Shown piece after piece: positions 42,407 to 53,885 of a stretch of 64,000 nucleotides of DNA. The first letter of the stretch is position 1; the number at the start of each line of letters is the position of its first letter. The notes beneath the pieces were generated by a model that was not told the DNA's origin, made no database searches, and worked only from the letters and a program-made list of their open reading frames with translations. The position numbers and the translations under genes were made by a program. Location of the stretch: assembly GCA_963922205.1 (NCBI GenBank), contig CAWUHX010000122.1:248001-312000 (forward strand), given 5' to 3'. Source of the DNA: Romanomermis culicivorax (lineage: Eukaryota > Nematoda > Enoplea > Mermithida > Mermithidae).

Positions 42407-44098
42407 GGCCCAAATTACAGAAAGTGGGTTAAACGCGGGTAAGAGTAAGAGTAAAATGGCGGGTAAAATCGTAGGTAAATAAAAGTCGAGTAAAATCTCA
42501 GGTAGAATCGAAGTTTAAGGCTGGGTAAAAATCGGGTAGAATCGCGGGTAAGATCGTGGGTTAAAGACGGGTAAAATCGTCGGTAGAAAAAAAATAACCC
42601 ATGATTTTACCCATATCGAGATTAAGGTAGCTAAGGTAAAAGTTGGGTAAAAAGTTGGTGAAAAAGACATGAAAATAACCTGCGATTTTACCCTGCTATT
42701 AGCAGGGTTATATTGACAGGAAGTTTATATTTTTCACGTAAGGCTCGGATTTGATTGGTTCTTTGCATGCCGTCGATGTGTTGCAGGTTAAACTGAATCT
42801 GATGTTAGTGATGGCAATGACCAAAAGCTCGAAAATTCAGATTTTCCGGAAATGCATTGATCATCATTGTATATATTTCAGTACAACAGCATCAGCATAA
42901 ATTCGTGATACCAGTGGGCTATTGTCGAAGGGCACTTTTTCAAGCTACACTATTACATGATAGTGCAACAATTTTTAAACACATCCTTTGCTTTTTAAAC
43001 TCCGTTGAGATGAATCTACAGGTTTTTTACATCAATATTTTGATATGTGAACCAGATGAAAATTGTGGCTTTTGATTAAAACGTTTGAAGCTTGAATAAT
43101 CTTTCAGAAAATTCTCCTTAGGCTCAAAAAACAATGACTCCTACGGTCTTTGAGTTAATAAACAAATACCATCTATGCTATAACAACTGAAATGCACTAT
43201 AGTCTGTTTTTTTAGAATGCTTGTAAATCGAAAAATTAACACTGTCTTTAAAATCGTTTGCACTAAGTCTTTGCTGAAGAATTTTTAAATCAAAATTTCT
43301 TGTCAAGTTTTACAAATTTTCAGTCTTAAATGATATATTGTTTAGCAGAAAATCTTAAAAATATAAAATATGGCTTGTCTTATGGTATTAGAAGTTGCAA
43401 TCAAAAAACACAGTGAGTTCATCACTCTGGTGCATGGCGAATTCTAAATAGTGATTATTAAGCAAACTAATACCCTCTACACTCACAGTAATCCTGTCAG
43501 AAAATTCCCTTGCATGAATTTTATTCCTGCACACAATACAGTAAAGCATAATAATTATCTCAGGATAGCTGCAGTTAAGGCCCTGCTATACTTCAGACAA
43601 AGTATAGCAGCTCAAAACCGGCACCAGCTGGCGAAGTATAGCAGGCCTTTTACAGGAGCATGAGCGGATGGCTCACATAACCGGGGAAGTAGTGCATAGT
43701 CATGATAGCTATTGCTTTGAACCGAAAGAAATGTTTCGTTGTGAGATATCGACATTTTAGTTTTGGGATACCCTGTTCATATGACTAAAAACAAGTTCAT
43801 CATGAAAAACATATATAAAAATGGTGGGTTGGGTAACCCAACACTTACCTACGTTCTGTAATACAAAAACTAAAAAAGTCGGGTAAATTTCCAAGTTAAA
43901 CATGGGTAAAATCGTTGGTAAAAGACTGGTAAAATCATGGGTAAAATCGCACGTAAAACTTCGGGTTAAAGATGGGTAGAATCACGGGTAAAATAGTAGG
44001 TAAAAGGGGGGTAAAATGGTGGGTTAAACATGGGTTACATTATCCGAGATTTTACTTTTACCTTACTTTTATTTTACCCGCTTTCTGTAATTTGGGCC
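42407..44098. mobile_element. Inner foldback element with GGGTAAAATC tandem arms
   Basis: The ends are an inverted GGCCCAAATTACAGAAAG (42407 and ending 44098). Next to each end a tandem array of about ten-base units, GGGTAAAATC and GGGTAGAATC, runs for 250 bp (42430-42700 and 43860-44080). It splits the right arm of the outer element, so it inserted later. Confidence 0.7.
43578..43649. repeat. 72 bp foldback with TTA target duplication
   Basis: AGGCCCTGCTATACTTC is inverted at the right end (GAAGTATAGCAGGCCTT). TTA flanks both sides (43575-43577, 43650-43652), as for PIF/Harbinger-type elements. It lies inside the inner GGGTAAAATC element. Confidence 0.65.
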
Positions 44099-44299
44099 TT
44101 AGCCTCTAATATAGCATTGGAAGCCAAGTTAGGATGGACGCCATGTTAGGATGGACGCCAAGTTAGGATGGACCCCAAGTTGGGACGGACGCCAAGTTGG
44201 GATAGAGCACTTTTTTGGGCCGCTTCTTCACAATGAGCATGATGGATTCTTTTTTGTGTGGTGTTTGATATGTACGTTTTTGTACGTTTTCCAAAGGCA

Positions 44300-45030
44300 T
44301 TCAAAATAATTCAAACTGACTCTTTAACTCAATGCCTTATCCAGACGGAAGGAAAAACCTGGGGACTTCCACTTATCTAAAACAAAATTCGTGTCTAAAA
44401 ATCATGGAAATCTTTTTTCGTTAGGAAACAGTCAAAATTGGAAGGAAAAAATATGGTAAAGTTTCTATTCTTTCTTTTTCTTTCAAAGGGTAGACATCTA
44501 AAATTGGATCTTGAACTTCTTTTACTCTTTCTTCTATTGATCCATGAGTCGTCCGATTTTTGATTGAGCGAATTATACAAGAATTCAAAATTTTTTTTCT
44601 ACCTCATCATTGAAGAAACAAATTATTTTAAATTGGAGAGGTATTACCTGCTAACAGTTTTGGCATGTTTTTTTCGTGTTGCTGATAAAAGAGTTGAAAG
44701 AACAGCATAATGCCTAGCATTTCAGGCATCATAGAGCTGCATGCCAGAGAATAACGACGTTTTATTATCAAATCTAAATTTTAGAAAAAAGTATGAACAG
44801 ATTCGGGATTCGGCTACGGAGACCAGCATCCTCAATTTGCAAAATAAGGTGAGAAAAAGGTAACACAGTATGGGCGATTTTGAGAAAAAACAAATCCACT
44901 TATGAAATCAGAAAGAAGTTGGTCATCAACATTTCAAGTTGCCATTTTTTGCCCTTGTGCTGGCTACTAAGGAGGATAAATGAAATTCGGTCTGTGCATA
45001 ATGTAAAAAAATTAAAGAATACGTATAGTG
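44300..45030 (+). repeat. Direct long repeat, copy A
   Basis: About 730 bp matching 57600-58440 in the same orientation at roughly 80-85% by eye. Landmarks: TCAATGCCTT(A/G)TCCAGA, GATTGAGCGAATTATACAAG, TTGGAGAGGTATTAC. On the minus strand both copies keep R-Y-S-L-A-x-S-S-M-M-P-E-M-L-G in the same frame, so an old gene or transposon fragment is possible. Confidence 0.7.
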
Positions 45031-48000
45031 AATGTGTTATGTTTAGAATATTTGCTTAGATCCGAAGATGTCAGCAATATGACTGAAGAGTCTATTGGCT
45101 TGTACCAAACTAGCTACCATAGGTCACTCAAATGAGCTTCCTATTGGTAAAGGTGGATACAGTGCAATAGTTCTTTAGCAAACCTAAACACAACCTTCAG
45201 TTGCTATTCAGCAACTGGAATCCAACAGCTTGCGCCTGAAAAACTACCAGAATACTCCAGAGAAACCCAATGGCTCTCGTAAAAGTCGGGGATGTGAGAC
45301 ACTGCTGCAAATAAATGTATGATGCCCAATATAAATCTCGATTGCCACTATACAATGGATAGATAAATACCAATCGACTATCCCACTTTATAGGTGTAAA
45401 AGAACAATAACAAATAAACAGTTGGCGGCTCGCACAAGATAAACATGAAATTATGAGAGAATGATCACGACATATCACATATTGCCTTATAAAGGCAGTC
45501 ATGCCCACATAATGATGCCTTCTACCCACTTTCACAATTTGCATGGATGGGATGCCTGCTACCATAAGTGCATCTCCAACATCCCTTGGGCCTTGAAACT
45601 GACCGATGGGAGGTGAAGAAGGAAACTATGAGAAGGCTTTTATCTTTTATGGCGTGACCTACTACTGCATCCCAACTTCATGAAAGATTATGACCAGACC
45701 CCAAGGGGTGAATGGGTCAGGACTACCCCAATGTTAAGTCTTTTTACAAGGTTACCCAGGTCTCTCGACTAAGATGCTGCGGCACAATTGATCATTGATC
45801 CAGCATCTGACAGATCAATGACTCTGTGCTGGCTTGACTTTCTCCTGGCTCTGCCAGCATGCCTTAAAGCTCCTGAGTACCTTCCTCCACAGTCGATCCT
45901 TTCATTCCATTGAGTGATGTGCAGTGTCTTTGGTAGCAGGTCCATATATCCTGCATAATTGCGTTGTTATCGTCCTTTCGGCCAGTGTAGTGGGTACCAT
46001 TTTCAAGTTTGAAAAATCTAAATTAAATAGATATCAAATCACATGAAAAACAACAAAAGTGTTCAAAATAACTTGAAATCAAGAATAAATGTGTGATGTA
46101 CACATAAATGAATTTTAAAAGATCAACAGCAAGTCAAAAAGTGTTTTGAAAAAGTTTATGAATTTTGAGTGAAAAGTTATTAAAATTGAATGAAAATTTG
46201 AATTTTTGGCCAAAATTGTTGCAGTTAAATTACTGCTGTTGTCCACCGCCTTTTAACTGCTGCTGTATCCTGGTGCCTGTGACCTTATTTTCAGCTTGGT
46301 TATGCCATTTCTAGCTCTAGAGCCTATTTTCCAGTGTACACTTCAACCTTTCAACATGAGCAGTTTATCCCTTCCAGGAATTCAAAATTCAATGTGATCC
46401 GGACTTCACTCCATACATTGAGTTCGCTAAGCAACCATAGTTGCTATGCAGAGTCCTATTGGTTTGATGTGATCATCTGGTCCCACATGGGATCATTGCT
46501 GCTTTCCAGGTATACCTGCAGTTACAGCTTGACTTACCATAAACATGAATAAATATGATTTAGATTTGACTCAAATCTGTATCAACATATACACATCACT
46601 TTCTAACATGAACAACTACTTCAATGCGGGGTAAAATTGTGATTGGTAGGTGCCATAGTCACAGAATTTGGTTGGCTAGTAAGATAATAAGGGGAATGCC
46701 ACCTTTATGGATATAATTTATCCTATTTGTTTCATTTTAATATAAAGTTTAAATTTATACTCATACTGTGTATAAATTACCACATTCTCTATTTTTTTAC
46801 CGCCAGGTTGTCTGTGTGTACGAGCAGTATTTTGGTTTCTTCTTGTTCAGTGTTTTTATTCACTTTTTCCACTCACATGTGCTTTGTTTGTATTTGATTG
46901 TACTCGTTATGTTAATTTAGTTGATCTAAAATTTAGCAAGGAAACGAAAAAATAAAGATAAGCAAAACAAAATCAGAAAGAGAAAACGAAATGGAGAAAG
47001 GGAAAAGAAGGAAAAGAATATAAAGAGAAATAGAAGAAAGAAAAGGATATGAAATGTGTATCTGAAATATCTTCTTGTTCTCTCTACTCTTAATGTCTAA
47101 AAGATTATGTTTTCATCAGATTAATGCAAAATTCAGTGGGATTCCATGCCAGGGTAATAGAGTAATAAAATACAACTGAAGTGAAAAATCGAGAAAAAAT
47201 TATTAAGAGAAGGAAAAAGAAAATCAGAGAGAAATAAAGAAAAGCTGAAAGAAAAAAAGAAAAGCAGAAAGAAAAAAGAAAAAGGACAAAGAAAAAAGAA
47301 AAAAGAAACAGCGAAGAAATTTTTTCTTTGAGGACCATATCGCCTATGCACTTACTTGAACTCTTTAAGATTTGAACTTTACCTTATTATTTTTTCATAC
47401 ATTAAAATTGGTGCATCACAGAATAGTAAATGAAAGAAGATTGTTTGCCCTTTCCATTCATCCGTTTTTCCACTGTTTTTTTTCTAGCTAACCTTCCCTT
47501 CTTTAATTCTCTGCTGCTTCTGTTGCTTAAAATGTGGTCTGCTAGCATAAAATCCTACCAGGTCAGTTTTTTTCAATTTTTTTCCTAGCTACATGAGGTG
47601 GTGCAATGGGCGTCGTTCTAGCTGCCAATTTTCTGGTTCAACATCGAAATCAGGCATTTTTACCCTTGAGGTTTGAGCACATGCAAAAAATTCCAGAAAA
47701 ACATGAAAAAATGCTAGGACGAAAAATTCTATTTTCAACAAAAATTACCTCCAAGAGTTAAGTAACATACTGGTAGCCTAGACTAAGATGTCATGATCTA
47801 TCATGGAAAAGTCAATCTAAGAAATGTATTGATCATTAATTTGCATTTTGAGAAAATGAAAAAATCTGAAATTTCGAAAAGTTTTTGGTCAAAACTTTTA
47901 ACGCTCTGTAGCTCCATCAAAAATTAATCAATGTTCAAATGGTTTTGATTTCAGAATCAACGTGTCATTGTCTACTTGAAAAGGCATCATCCATAACCTA

Positions 48001-48649
48001 TTCGTGAAAACTCGCAGAGAAAAGAATGATAGGATAAAATCCTGGCACATGGCGCTAAGTTGAGATGCAAAACATACCGCACGGTTAGTACAAAAATTAT
48101 ATGAAAATGAAACAAAGGTAAAGGATAAATTCAGAAAATGTTATATTTTAAATATGTTGCTCGTGAATCGTAATTGAGGAATGTGCAACTTACCTGCTCG
48201 TTATTGATCATTATGATCTTCCTAAAGTTCCCCTTTGCATGAAGTTCAATGCACAGTCAGATAAAAAATTAAAGAAAAACAGGAAGGATGGAAATCAATA
48301 ATACATCTACTCCTTGTACACAGACACCCTGTCGATAAAGGGAAATGTTGAGTAAATTCATATTTTGCACAGATCAAAACCTTTTTCTCCAAGAAAAAAT
48401 ATAAAAACTGCTTGAAAAAGTGTTATAAAAAGTGTTATAAAAAGTGTTATTTTTTTATAGTTTTGTGAACTTGTGAATCGTAATAAAGAGAAATGCAGCT
48501 TACTGTATGCTTGTTATGGGAATTAGGATTATAATAATCTGTATAAAGTTCCCAAATTCAATGAATAGAAATGCACCTAATATCCGTTCTTTTCGCGAGA
48601 ACAGTGGTTTGTGCTTTTCCACTTTGCCCAACCTGCAATGTGCCTCTTA
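45031..48649. other. Long stretch without a recognised gene
   Basis: Bases 45.2-46.5 kb are richer in GC and code-like on the minus strand in short frames, but no domain was identified; it may be a LINE or Penelope 3' region. Bases 46930-47330 are purine-rich low complexity. A 14 bp unit (AAAAAGTGTTATAA) is repeated three times near 48419-48448. Confidence 0.4.
46930..47330 (+). repeat. Purine-rich low-complexity tract
   Basis: Two blocks (46934-47060 and 47160-47325) are almost all A and G on the plus strand. The Phe-rich reading frames on the other strand are artefacts of this. Confidence 0.7.
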
Positions 48650-49129
48650 GGGCGGTAAGTTTGTTTGCGGATTAAAGGCCCCTTATAATCCAGGATTAAA
48701 TTTTTTTCCTAAGTTTGTCGGCCGATTAAACATCGATTAATTTAATCCAAGATTAAAGCAATCGGTAAGTTCGTCAGGCGATTAAAGCTCGATTATCATA
48801 ATCCGTGATTATAATAATCTGAGTTTTCAATCCTATCCCACCCCAGGTTTAAAAGGCCGATTATATCTGTTCTTGCAATTGCATAGTGGGTTTAATAGGT
48901 AAAAAATAACTGTTGTTGATTTTTTGGACGATTTAAATGAGGATGAAGCAGAAAATCAAGTTTAAACGGCGATTATATTTTTAATCGGAAATTACGTAAT
49001 CCTCCTTTAATCAGCTGAAGAACTTACCAATTATTTGAATCGTCGATTAAATTTTAATCGACAATTACATAATCCGGGATTAAACGTTATCCTGGATTAT
49101 TTTAATCAGCCAATAAACTTACCCCCCCC
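48650..49129. mobile_element. Harbinger-like MITE built of GATTAA/TTAATC motifs
   Basis: 480 bp, flanked by TTA (48647-48649 and 49130-49132). The ends GGGCGGTAAGTTTGTTTGCG and GGGGGGGGTAAGTTTATTGG are inverted. The interior is a run of diverged GATTAA and TTAATC words in both orientations, so the whole element can fold on itself. No coding sequence. Confidence 0.75.
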
Positions 49130-49971
49130 TTATTTGTACAATATTCCCCATTGATCATTGGAATTGTTCATTTTGAATTGTGCATTTGTGTCTCAGGAGG
49201 TTGTGCGAGGATTTTCGAATTTGCACAGATATTGCCATGCAATCATTTAAAATGAGCTGTTAAGCTATGTGATCGTTGGTTTATTAGACAAATAGCCTGT
49301 GCAACAAAAAACTGCACTTTGGTACATGGACAAGCATGACGCTTGCCATGCCAGTGATGGTACATAAGGGGCGGATTTAGTAGACATATATCATCCATCT
49401 AATCATTTGCGCCATTTTTTGTTTTTCTGGGCATCCATTGTTTTTTTCGCACCAGAACTTAATATCCACATTTAATTTTCTATGAAAAAATTTACATATG
49501 ACTAATTCATTGCCCAGTTTTATTTAGCCATAACTTTCAGGATGAAGATCATCAGAGTGATAAAGAAAGTTCAACCAAGTCAGAAGCAGCCTAACTATTG
49601 AACCAATCAGCATTTATATTGATCAGGACGAATCAATGACTGAAAGAGAAATCGTTACATGATGTCATTATATCCATCAATAATGAAAATAGCAGGGACA
49701 TTAAACTGGAATATGTTATTTCGAAACTTAATTTTTATCAAATTATTTTCAGTTGCCCTGATCACTGAGATAAGGCAGTGGAGTCCAAACTAACACCATT
49801 CGACAAAACAACAAATTTTGAGACGCCATGCCCCAGGACCAGTACCAGGGTAAAGACTCTACACTTGAGTAATGTTCCAATCACTATCCCTCAGGAGGAA
49901 GTTAAAAAATGGCTACAAGCTAATGTTAAAACCATGAAGTTCATTTCAGATTTCAAACATACATACACATA

Positions 49972-50190
49972 GGGGGGTAGGGGGGGCAAGCCCCCATACC
50001 TGACCCTGGCCACCTCCCCTGGCCAAAAAAATCGTCAAACACCCCCCTGAACTTTTTCCAAGACAGCTTTTTTCATGATTTTTTGTGCATATTTAGTATG
50101 AAAAACAGGCTTGCAGAACTTTTTTTGTTTTTTTGCTCACCCATCCCCCCCCTGGGAAAAATGTCCATCGACCCTCCCCCCTAGAAAATT
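49972..50190. repeat. G-rich foldback inserted in ORF1
   Basis: It starts TAGGGGGGTAGGGGGG and ends CCTCCCCCCTAG. The interior has CCCCCC and GGGGGG blocks. The LINE frame reads into both sides. Confidence 0.55.
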
Positions 50191-50531
50191 CTAACCATAA
50201 ATGTCTGATTTAAATGGGTGGAAGTTGAGGATACTGGAATCAAGACTAGGGTTTGCTTCATTGTGGTCGAAGTCCATCAGAATTTTCAACTTCCAGGTTT
50301 GACATGGGACAAGTCCCCTGGCATGCAGATTCAAGTAAAAGTAGAAATCTGGCATCAAGGTGTGCCACAATGGTGTCCGAAATGTATGGCTCGAGGTAAT
50401 ATGGCCACAGAATGCAATATAGTGGACAATCGGCCTACAAGAGGGTCATATGCTGCAGCCCTAATGGCTACACCATGTTCAAAAGAGCCAAGGTCTAGAA
50501 GGGCGCCAATTGAAATGGTTATGACTCGCTT

Positions 50532-50553
50532 GGGGGGGGGGGGGGGGGGGGGG
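50532..50553 (+). repeat. Run of 22 G
   Basis: A homopolymer in the LINE ORF1 region. Such runs often carry assembly or sequencing length errors, so the local frame is unreliable. Confidence 0.9.
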
Positions 50554-50689
50554 CTGGTGATCAGGAGCCAGGTCCGAAAAATCTTAACATAGGTGATACC
50601 AATAAATCATCAACTGTGGAGCCGACCAAAGGTCATGGATAAATAGAACAAAGGCTAAAAGAACCCGCAAAAATAATTCCCTCTCTAAC

Positions 50690-51208
50690 CAATAAACATT
50701 TTCTACGTAATCATTTTCCTACCAATTTTGTTGCAGATAAAGTGGTTTACAAGTCCACAGAACAAGGCCATGGTGATGGGAGATAAAAAACGACTCAAAT
50801 TATTTTGAATGCCCCAAATGCAGTCCAAGCCAAAAAATCGGGGGCAAATTACCATGGGATTTTACAAAATTGGCAATGTGGCACAATTTCACATTCAAGG
50901 CCAACTTGTACAAATATAAACAAGATTCCAACCTAAGGCACCAGTTTTTCAACACTGCCCCTGCCTTATTGGTCAAAGCAAGCCCTTACGATTTACATTG
51001 GGCATGTGGACTCAAAGGCAACGATCCATCCATAAATGACCTCAGGAGTTATCCAGGTAAGAATGTCTTTGGTCAACTTTCAACCAAACCGAGGGGAGAA
51101 ATGATGGAGCACTTCAAACATGAAGTTAAGTCTATAGAGTCATCCCAGAAGAGGAATAGCTTGAAAAGGTCACTTCCTCAAGAGACCACAAAAAGTCAGC
51201 TCAAATAG
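50690..51208 (+). pseudogene. NADAR-like domain between LINE ORF1 and ORF2
   Basis: The first part (50690-50765) reads N-H-F-P-T-N-F ... V-V-Y-K-S-T-E-Q, matching the S-N-F/Y-x-P and Y-x-S-x-E-Q start of NADAR (DUF1768, YbiA-like) domains. After frameshifts the last frame reads A-P-A-L-L-V-K-A-S-P-Y-D-x-x-W-A-C-G-L and P-G-K-N-V-F-G-Q-L, matching the E-A-S-P-x-D-x-x-W-G-x-G and G-x-N-x-L-G motifs near its end. NADAR enzymes cleave N-glycosidic bonds, including ADP-ribose on guanine. It is followed 21 bp later by the ORF2 ATG. At least two frameshifts and a stop, so inactive here. Confidence 0.65.
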
Positions 51209-51426
51209 AATTAGCAGCTAGGAGGAAAGATGACATTGAGTTTTCTTACTTTCAATGTACAAAATTTGAGAGACAAACCTATGAAAATTGTTTCTTTTCG
51301 AAAAATGCAAAAATTTTGACATTATTGTACTTTAAGAGACACATTTCACAATGAAAAGTCAAAATAAATATTTCAGACAAGTTTTTGAACAAAAATTCGT
51401 GATTATAGAATCACTCTGAAAAGATG

Positions 51427-52543
51427 GTTGTATCTCCATTTCCCGACCATCCCCATTCCCCGACCATCCCCTTTCCCCCACCATCCTTTTTCCCCGACCA
51501 TCCCTTTTTCCCAACCAATGCTTCAAATTCCCGATTCCCTGAGCAATGCAAAGTTTCTCGGACGACTCTATTTTTATAGCAATCCCGATTCCCTGAGTAT
51601 TGATATTTATGGCACATGTTTTTCGTTTAAAATTTCTTAATCAAGAAAGCAACTACATACAGGGTGTTTCATAAAAAAAGATGCACGTTGTTATTTCGTT
51701 GCAGAGTGAATCAGAATAAGAATAAAATTTTGATAACTTCAACTGGTAACCAATTACAATCTCCAAATTTGCATATTACGCAATCTGCAGAATGCCCCAA
51801 AAAATATGGCATAATTCATAACATTTTACAAAACTTTAAAGCTACATAGTAATTCGGTCAAAGCTTTGCATAAAATTTCTTTTGTAACTGTATTTTCTGT
51901 ATTTGTGCAAAATGTCTGTACTTTCTATAGCAGGGCACATAGCTAAAGTCGTTCCAAAATGGGTTCTTCAAACATTGGTTTATATTTAATTAAATCTTAA
52001 AAAATACGCGAAAATGACACAATTTCGGCATTCGAAGCAATCTGTGATAGAGTCATCCGCTAATCTAACAGATTTATTCTTTTGAAAAAGATAAAAATGA
52101 CTCAGATTAGCCAAACTCTCCCATTTTAATAAATTCGATTTTCGATGTTTGGTAAGAATAAATGTTGCAGGGCCAAAATCTTCCATTTTTTGATGAGAAA
52201 AGAATTAATAAGACTAATCAGACACTTTGCTTTATATACCTGCTGTGGGCTTGAAGTTTTGTAAAGCACCGTGGGAAAACATCCGTGGGAAAATAATCTG
52301 TAGCTTAGTTTAAATTCTCTTGCAGGCAAGTTTAAATTTTCCTTACTTAATTTATAACATTAGTGGGGGAAAAGGGATGGTCGGGGAATAAGGATGGTCA
52401 GGGAAAAGGGATGGTCGGGGAAAGGATACTTTTTGTATTTATTTTTAGTATTAGTCGGGAAAAAGGGATGCTCGGGGAAAAGGGATGATCGGGGAAACGG
52501 GATGGTCGGGGAAAAGAGATGGTCGGGGAAAGGGCACACAATC
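51427..52543. mobile_element. Foldback with GGTCGGGGAAAAGGGAT tandem arms and 9 bp duplication
   Basis: The left arm (51436-51512) and right arm (52371-52533) are inverted arrays of a roughly 17 bp unit. The 9-mer GAAAAGATG occurs at 51418-51426 and 52544-52552, and removing one copy plus the element restores a continuous reading of the LINE, so it is a good target duplication. The core of about 850 bp has no recognisable gene. Confidence 0.7.
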
Positions 52544-52568
52544 GAAAAGATGAGCAATGTGCAGGCTT

Positions 52569-53885
52569 GGGTGTCCACTAAAAATCTGCACAACTTTTTT
52601 GCTGTAAATTTTTCTTTTCGTTGTAAATTGCATACAGTGTTTTTTATACGAATCGATAGCGCGAAAAATTCTCTACAAGCTAGTGTTTGTTTTATTAATT
52701 GATCTTTTAATTGTCCCATTCAACATGAGTTCATCGGAAGATAGTCTTCATTTACGTGTGTACAACTTCTATAATACTCATTCTGATAAGCCCAAATCTT
52801 TCACCGTCAAACATTTTAAAGAAGAAGGATCTTCAAAGCGAACAATTTATAATATTCTCCAACGCTTCTCAAATGACCAGGGTGCGATTCGAATTTCTGG
52901 ATCCGGTCGAAAAGCTGTATTAATGCCAAAACCAAAAGTTAAACGCTTGAACGTTATGATTAACGGCAAAGACTCGACGTCAATTTGTCAATGCGCCCGC
53001 AGGTTTGGAATCAGCAAGTCTTACGCTCACAAAATTGTCAAAAATAAGCTAAATTTGAAATACCGAAAGAAATTAGTTATTCCATCTCGATCTGACGTTC
53101 AAATAAAATTGGCAAAAACGAAGTGTGGATGGCTGATTCACAAATTTGGCACCCGTCAATTTATTTTAGATGACGAGTCCTATTTCACCTGTACCCACTC
53201 AAGTATCAATGGAAACGGTGGATTTTATACCAACAACATTTCTTCAACCCCGGCATCCATCAAATATACAAAAAAAGCCAAATTCGAACAAAAGGTACTG
53301 GTCTGGTTGGCTATCGGACCAAGGGGAATAAGCCAGTCATTTATTCGTAAATCAGGCTATGCCATCAACGCCCAAAGATATTTAAACAAGTGCATTAAAC
53401 GCCGACTCATTCCTTACATACGACAGAATTACATAGATGGGGATTACGTGTTTTGGCTGGATCAGGCTAGTTCCCATTACGCCAAAATAGTCGTGGAACA
53501 TTTAAAGGCCGAAAACATCACTTTTGTCGATAAATATTTTAATCCAGCCAACGTTCCAGAAATTTGAGTTATTGAAGATTTTTGGTCTTATTTAAAATCC
53601 GTGGTGTACACCAAGGGATGGCAAGCTAAAAATTTAAATCAATTAATCAAACGTATTAAATATTGTATAAGTAAATGTGACCAAAATGTTGTACAACGTT
53701 TATGCGCTAGTACTCGAAAAAGGATTAATTTAGTTCGTTACAATGGTGTGATTGAAAGTCGTTCGTGATTTTTGTTTGTTCAGTTTTTCTCAGGCTTTGG
53801 AATGGCGTATTTATTGTAGTTCTTTATTTATTGTTTGTAAATTAAAATTCGTTTTAAAAGTTGTGCAGATTTTTAGTGGACACCC
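52569..53885 (+). mobile_element. IS630/Tc1/mariner-type DNA transposon
   Basis: 1317 bp with perfect 30 bp terminal inverted repeats (52569-52598 and 53856-53885; both start GGGTGTCCACTAAAAATCTG read inward). One transposase frame inside. Flanks are GGCTT and GTTAT, so no TA duplication is visible, unlike normal members. It lies 17 bp from the foldback in the same LINE. Confidence 0.88.
52725..53768 (+). pseudogene. Tc1/mariner-type transposase with one in-frame TGA
   Basis: It starts at ATG 52725 (M-S-S-S-E-D-S). Helix-turn-helix region at about residues 20-120 (S-K-R-T-I-Y-N-I-L and I-S-K-S-Y-A-H-K). Catalytic core: L-D-D-E-S-Y-F, F-W-L-D-Q-A-S-S-H-Y, then N-V-P-E-I, a TGA (53565-53567), and I-E-D-F-W-S-Y-L-K in the same frame, ending TGA 53766-53768. 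The third acidic residue lies about 37 positions after the second, a DD37E-like spacing. It would cut and paste the element; the stop falls just before the third catalytic residue, so the product here should be dead. Confidence 0.85.

Larger units (their letters stand above)
40945..44215. mobile_element. Outer foldback element with GGACGCCAAGTTAGGAT tandem arms
   Basis: The left arm (about 40945-41040) has four to five copies of the unit on the minus strand. The right arm has the same unit on the plus strand, split into 42289-42400 and 44105-44210 by a second element inserted in the array. Unit length is about 17-19 bp. Exact ends and target duplication are not visible. The core between the arms shows no gene, only pyrimidine/purine-rich stretches at 41.94-42.26 kb. 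Confidence 0.6.
49778..50592 (+). pseudogene. LINE ORF1 (broken)
   Basis: The first part (49778-49971) resembles the RRM/Gag-like beginning of LINE ORF1 proteins (L-H-L-S-N-V-P). After the foldback insertion the frame resumes at about 50200 (V-E-V-E-D-T-G) and holds W-C-P-K-C-M-A-R-G-N-M-A-T-E-C, a CX2CX4HX4C knuckle with Asn at the His position. The frame ends in a run of 22 G followed by missense sequence. Confidence 0.65.

Noticed and set aside
47105..47351. Phe-rich membrane proteins on the minus strand
   Set aside because: They are translations of a purine-rich low-complexity tract.
40945..49130. CRISPR-like array
   Set aside because: Tandem units have no unique spacers of constant length, and the surrounding DNA is an animal genome.
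51428..52719. Short proline- and glycine-rich frames over the minisatellite arms
   Set aside because: They are translations of the 17 bp tandem unit, not genes.
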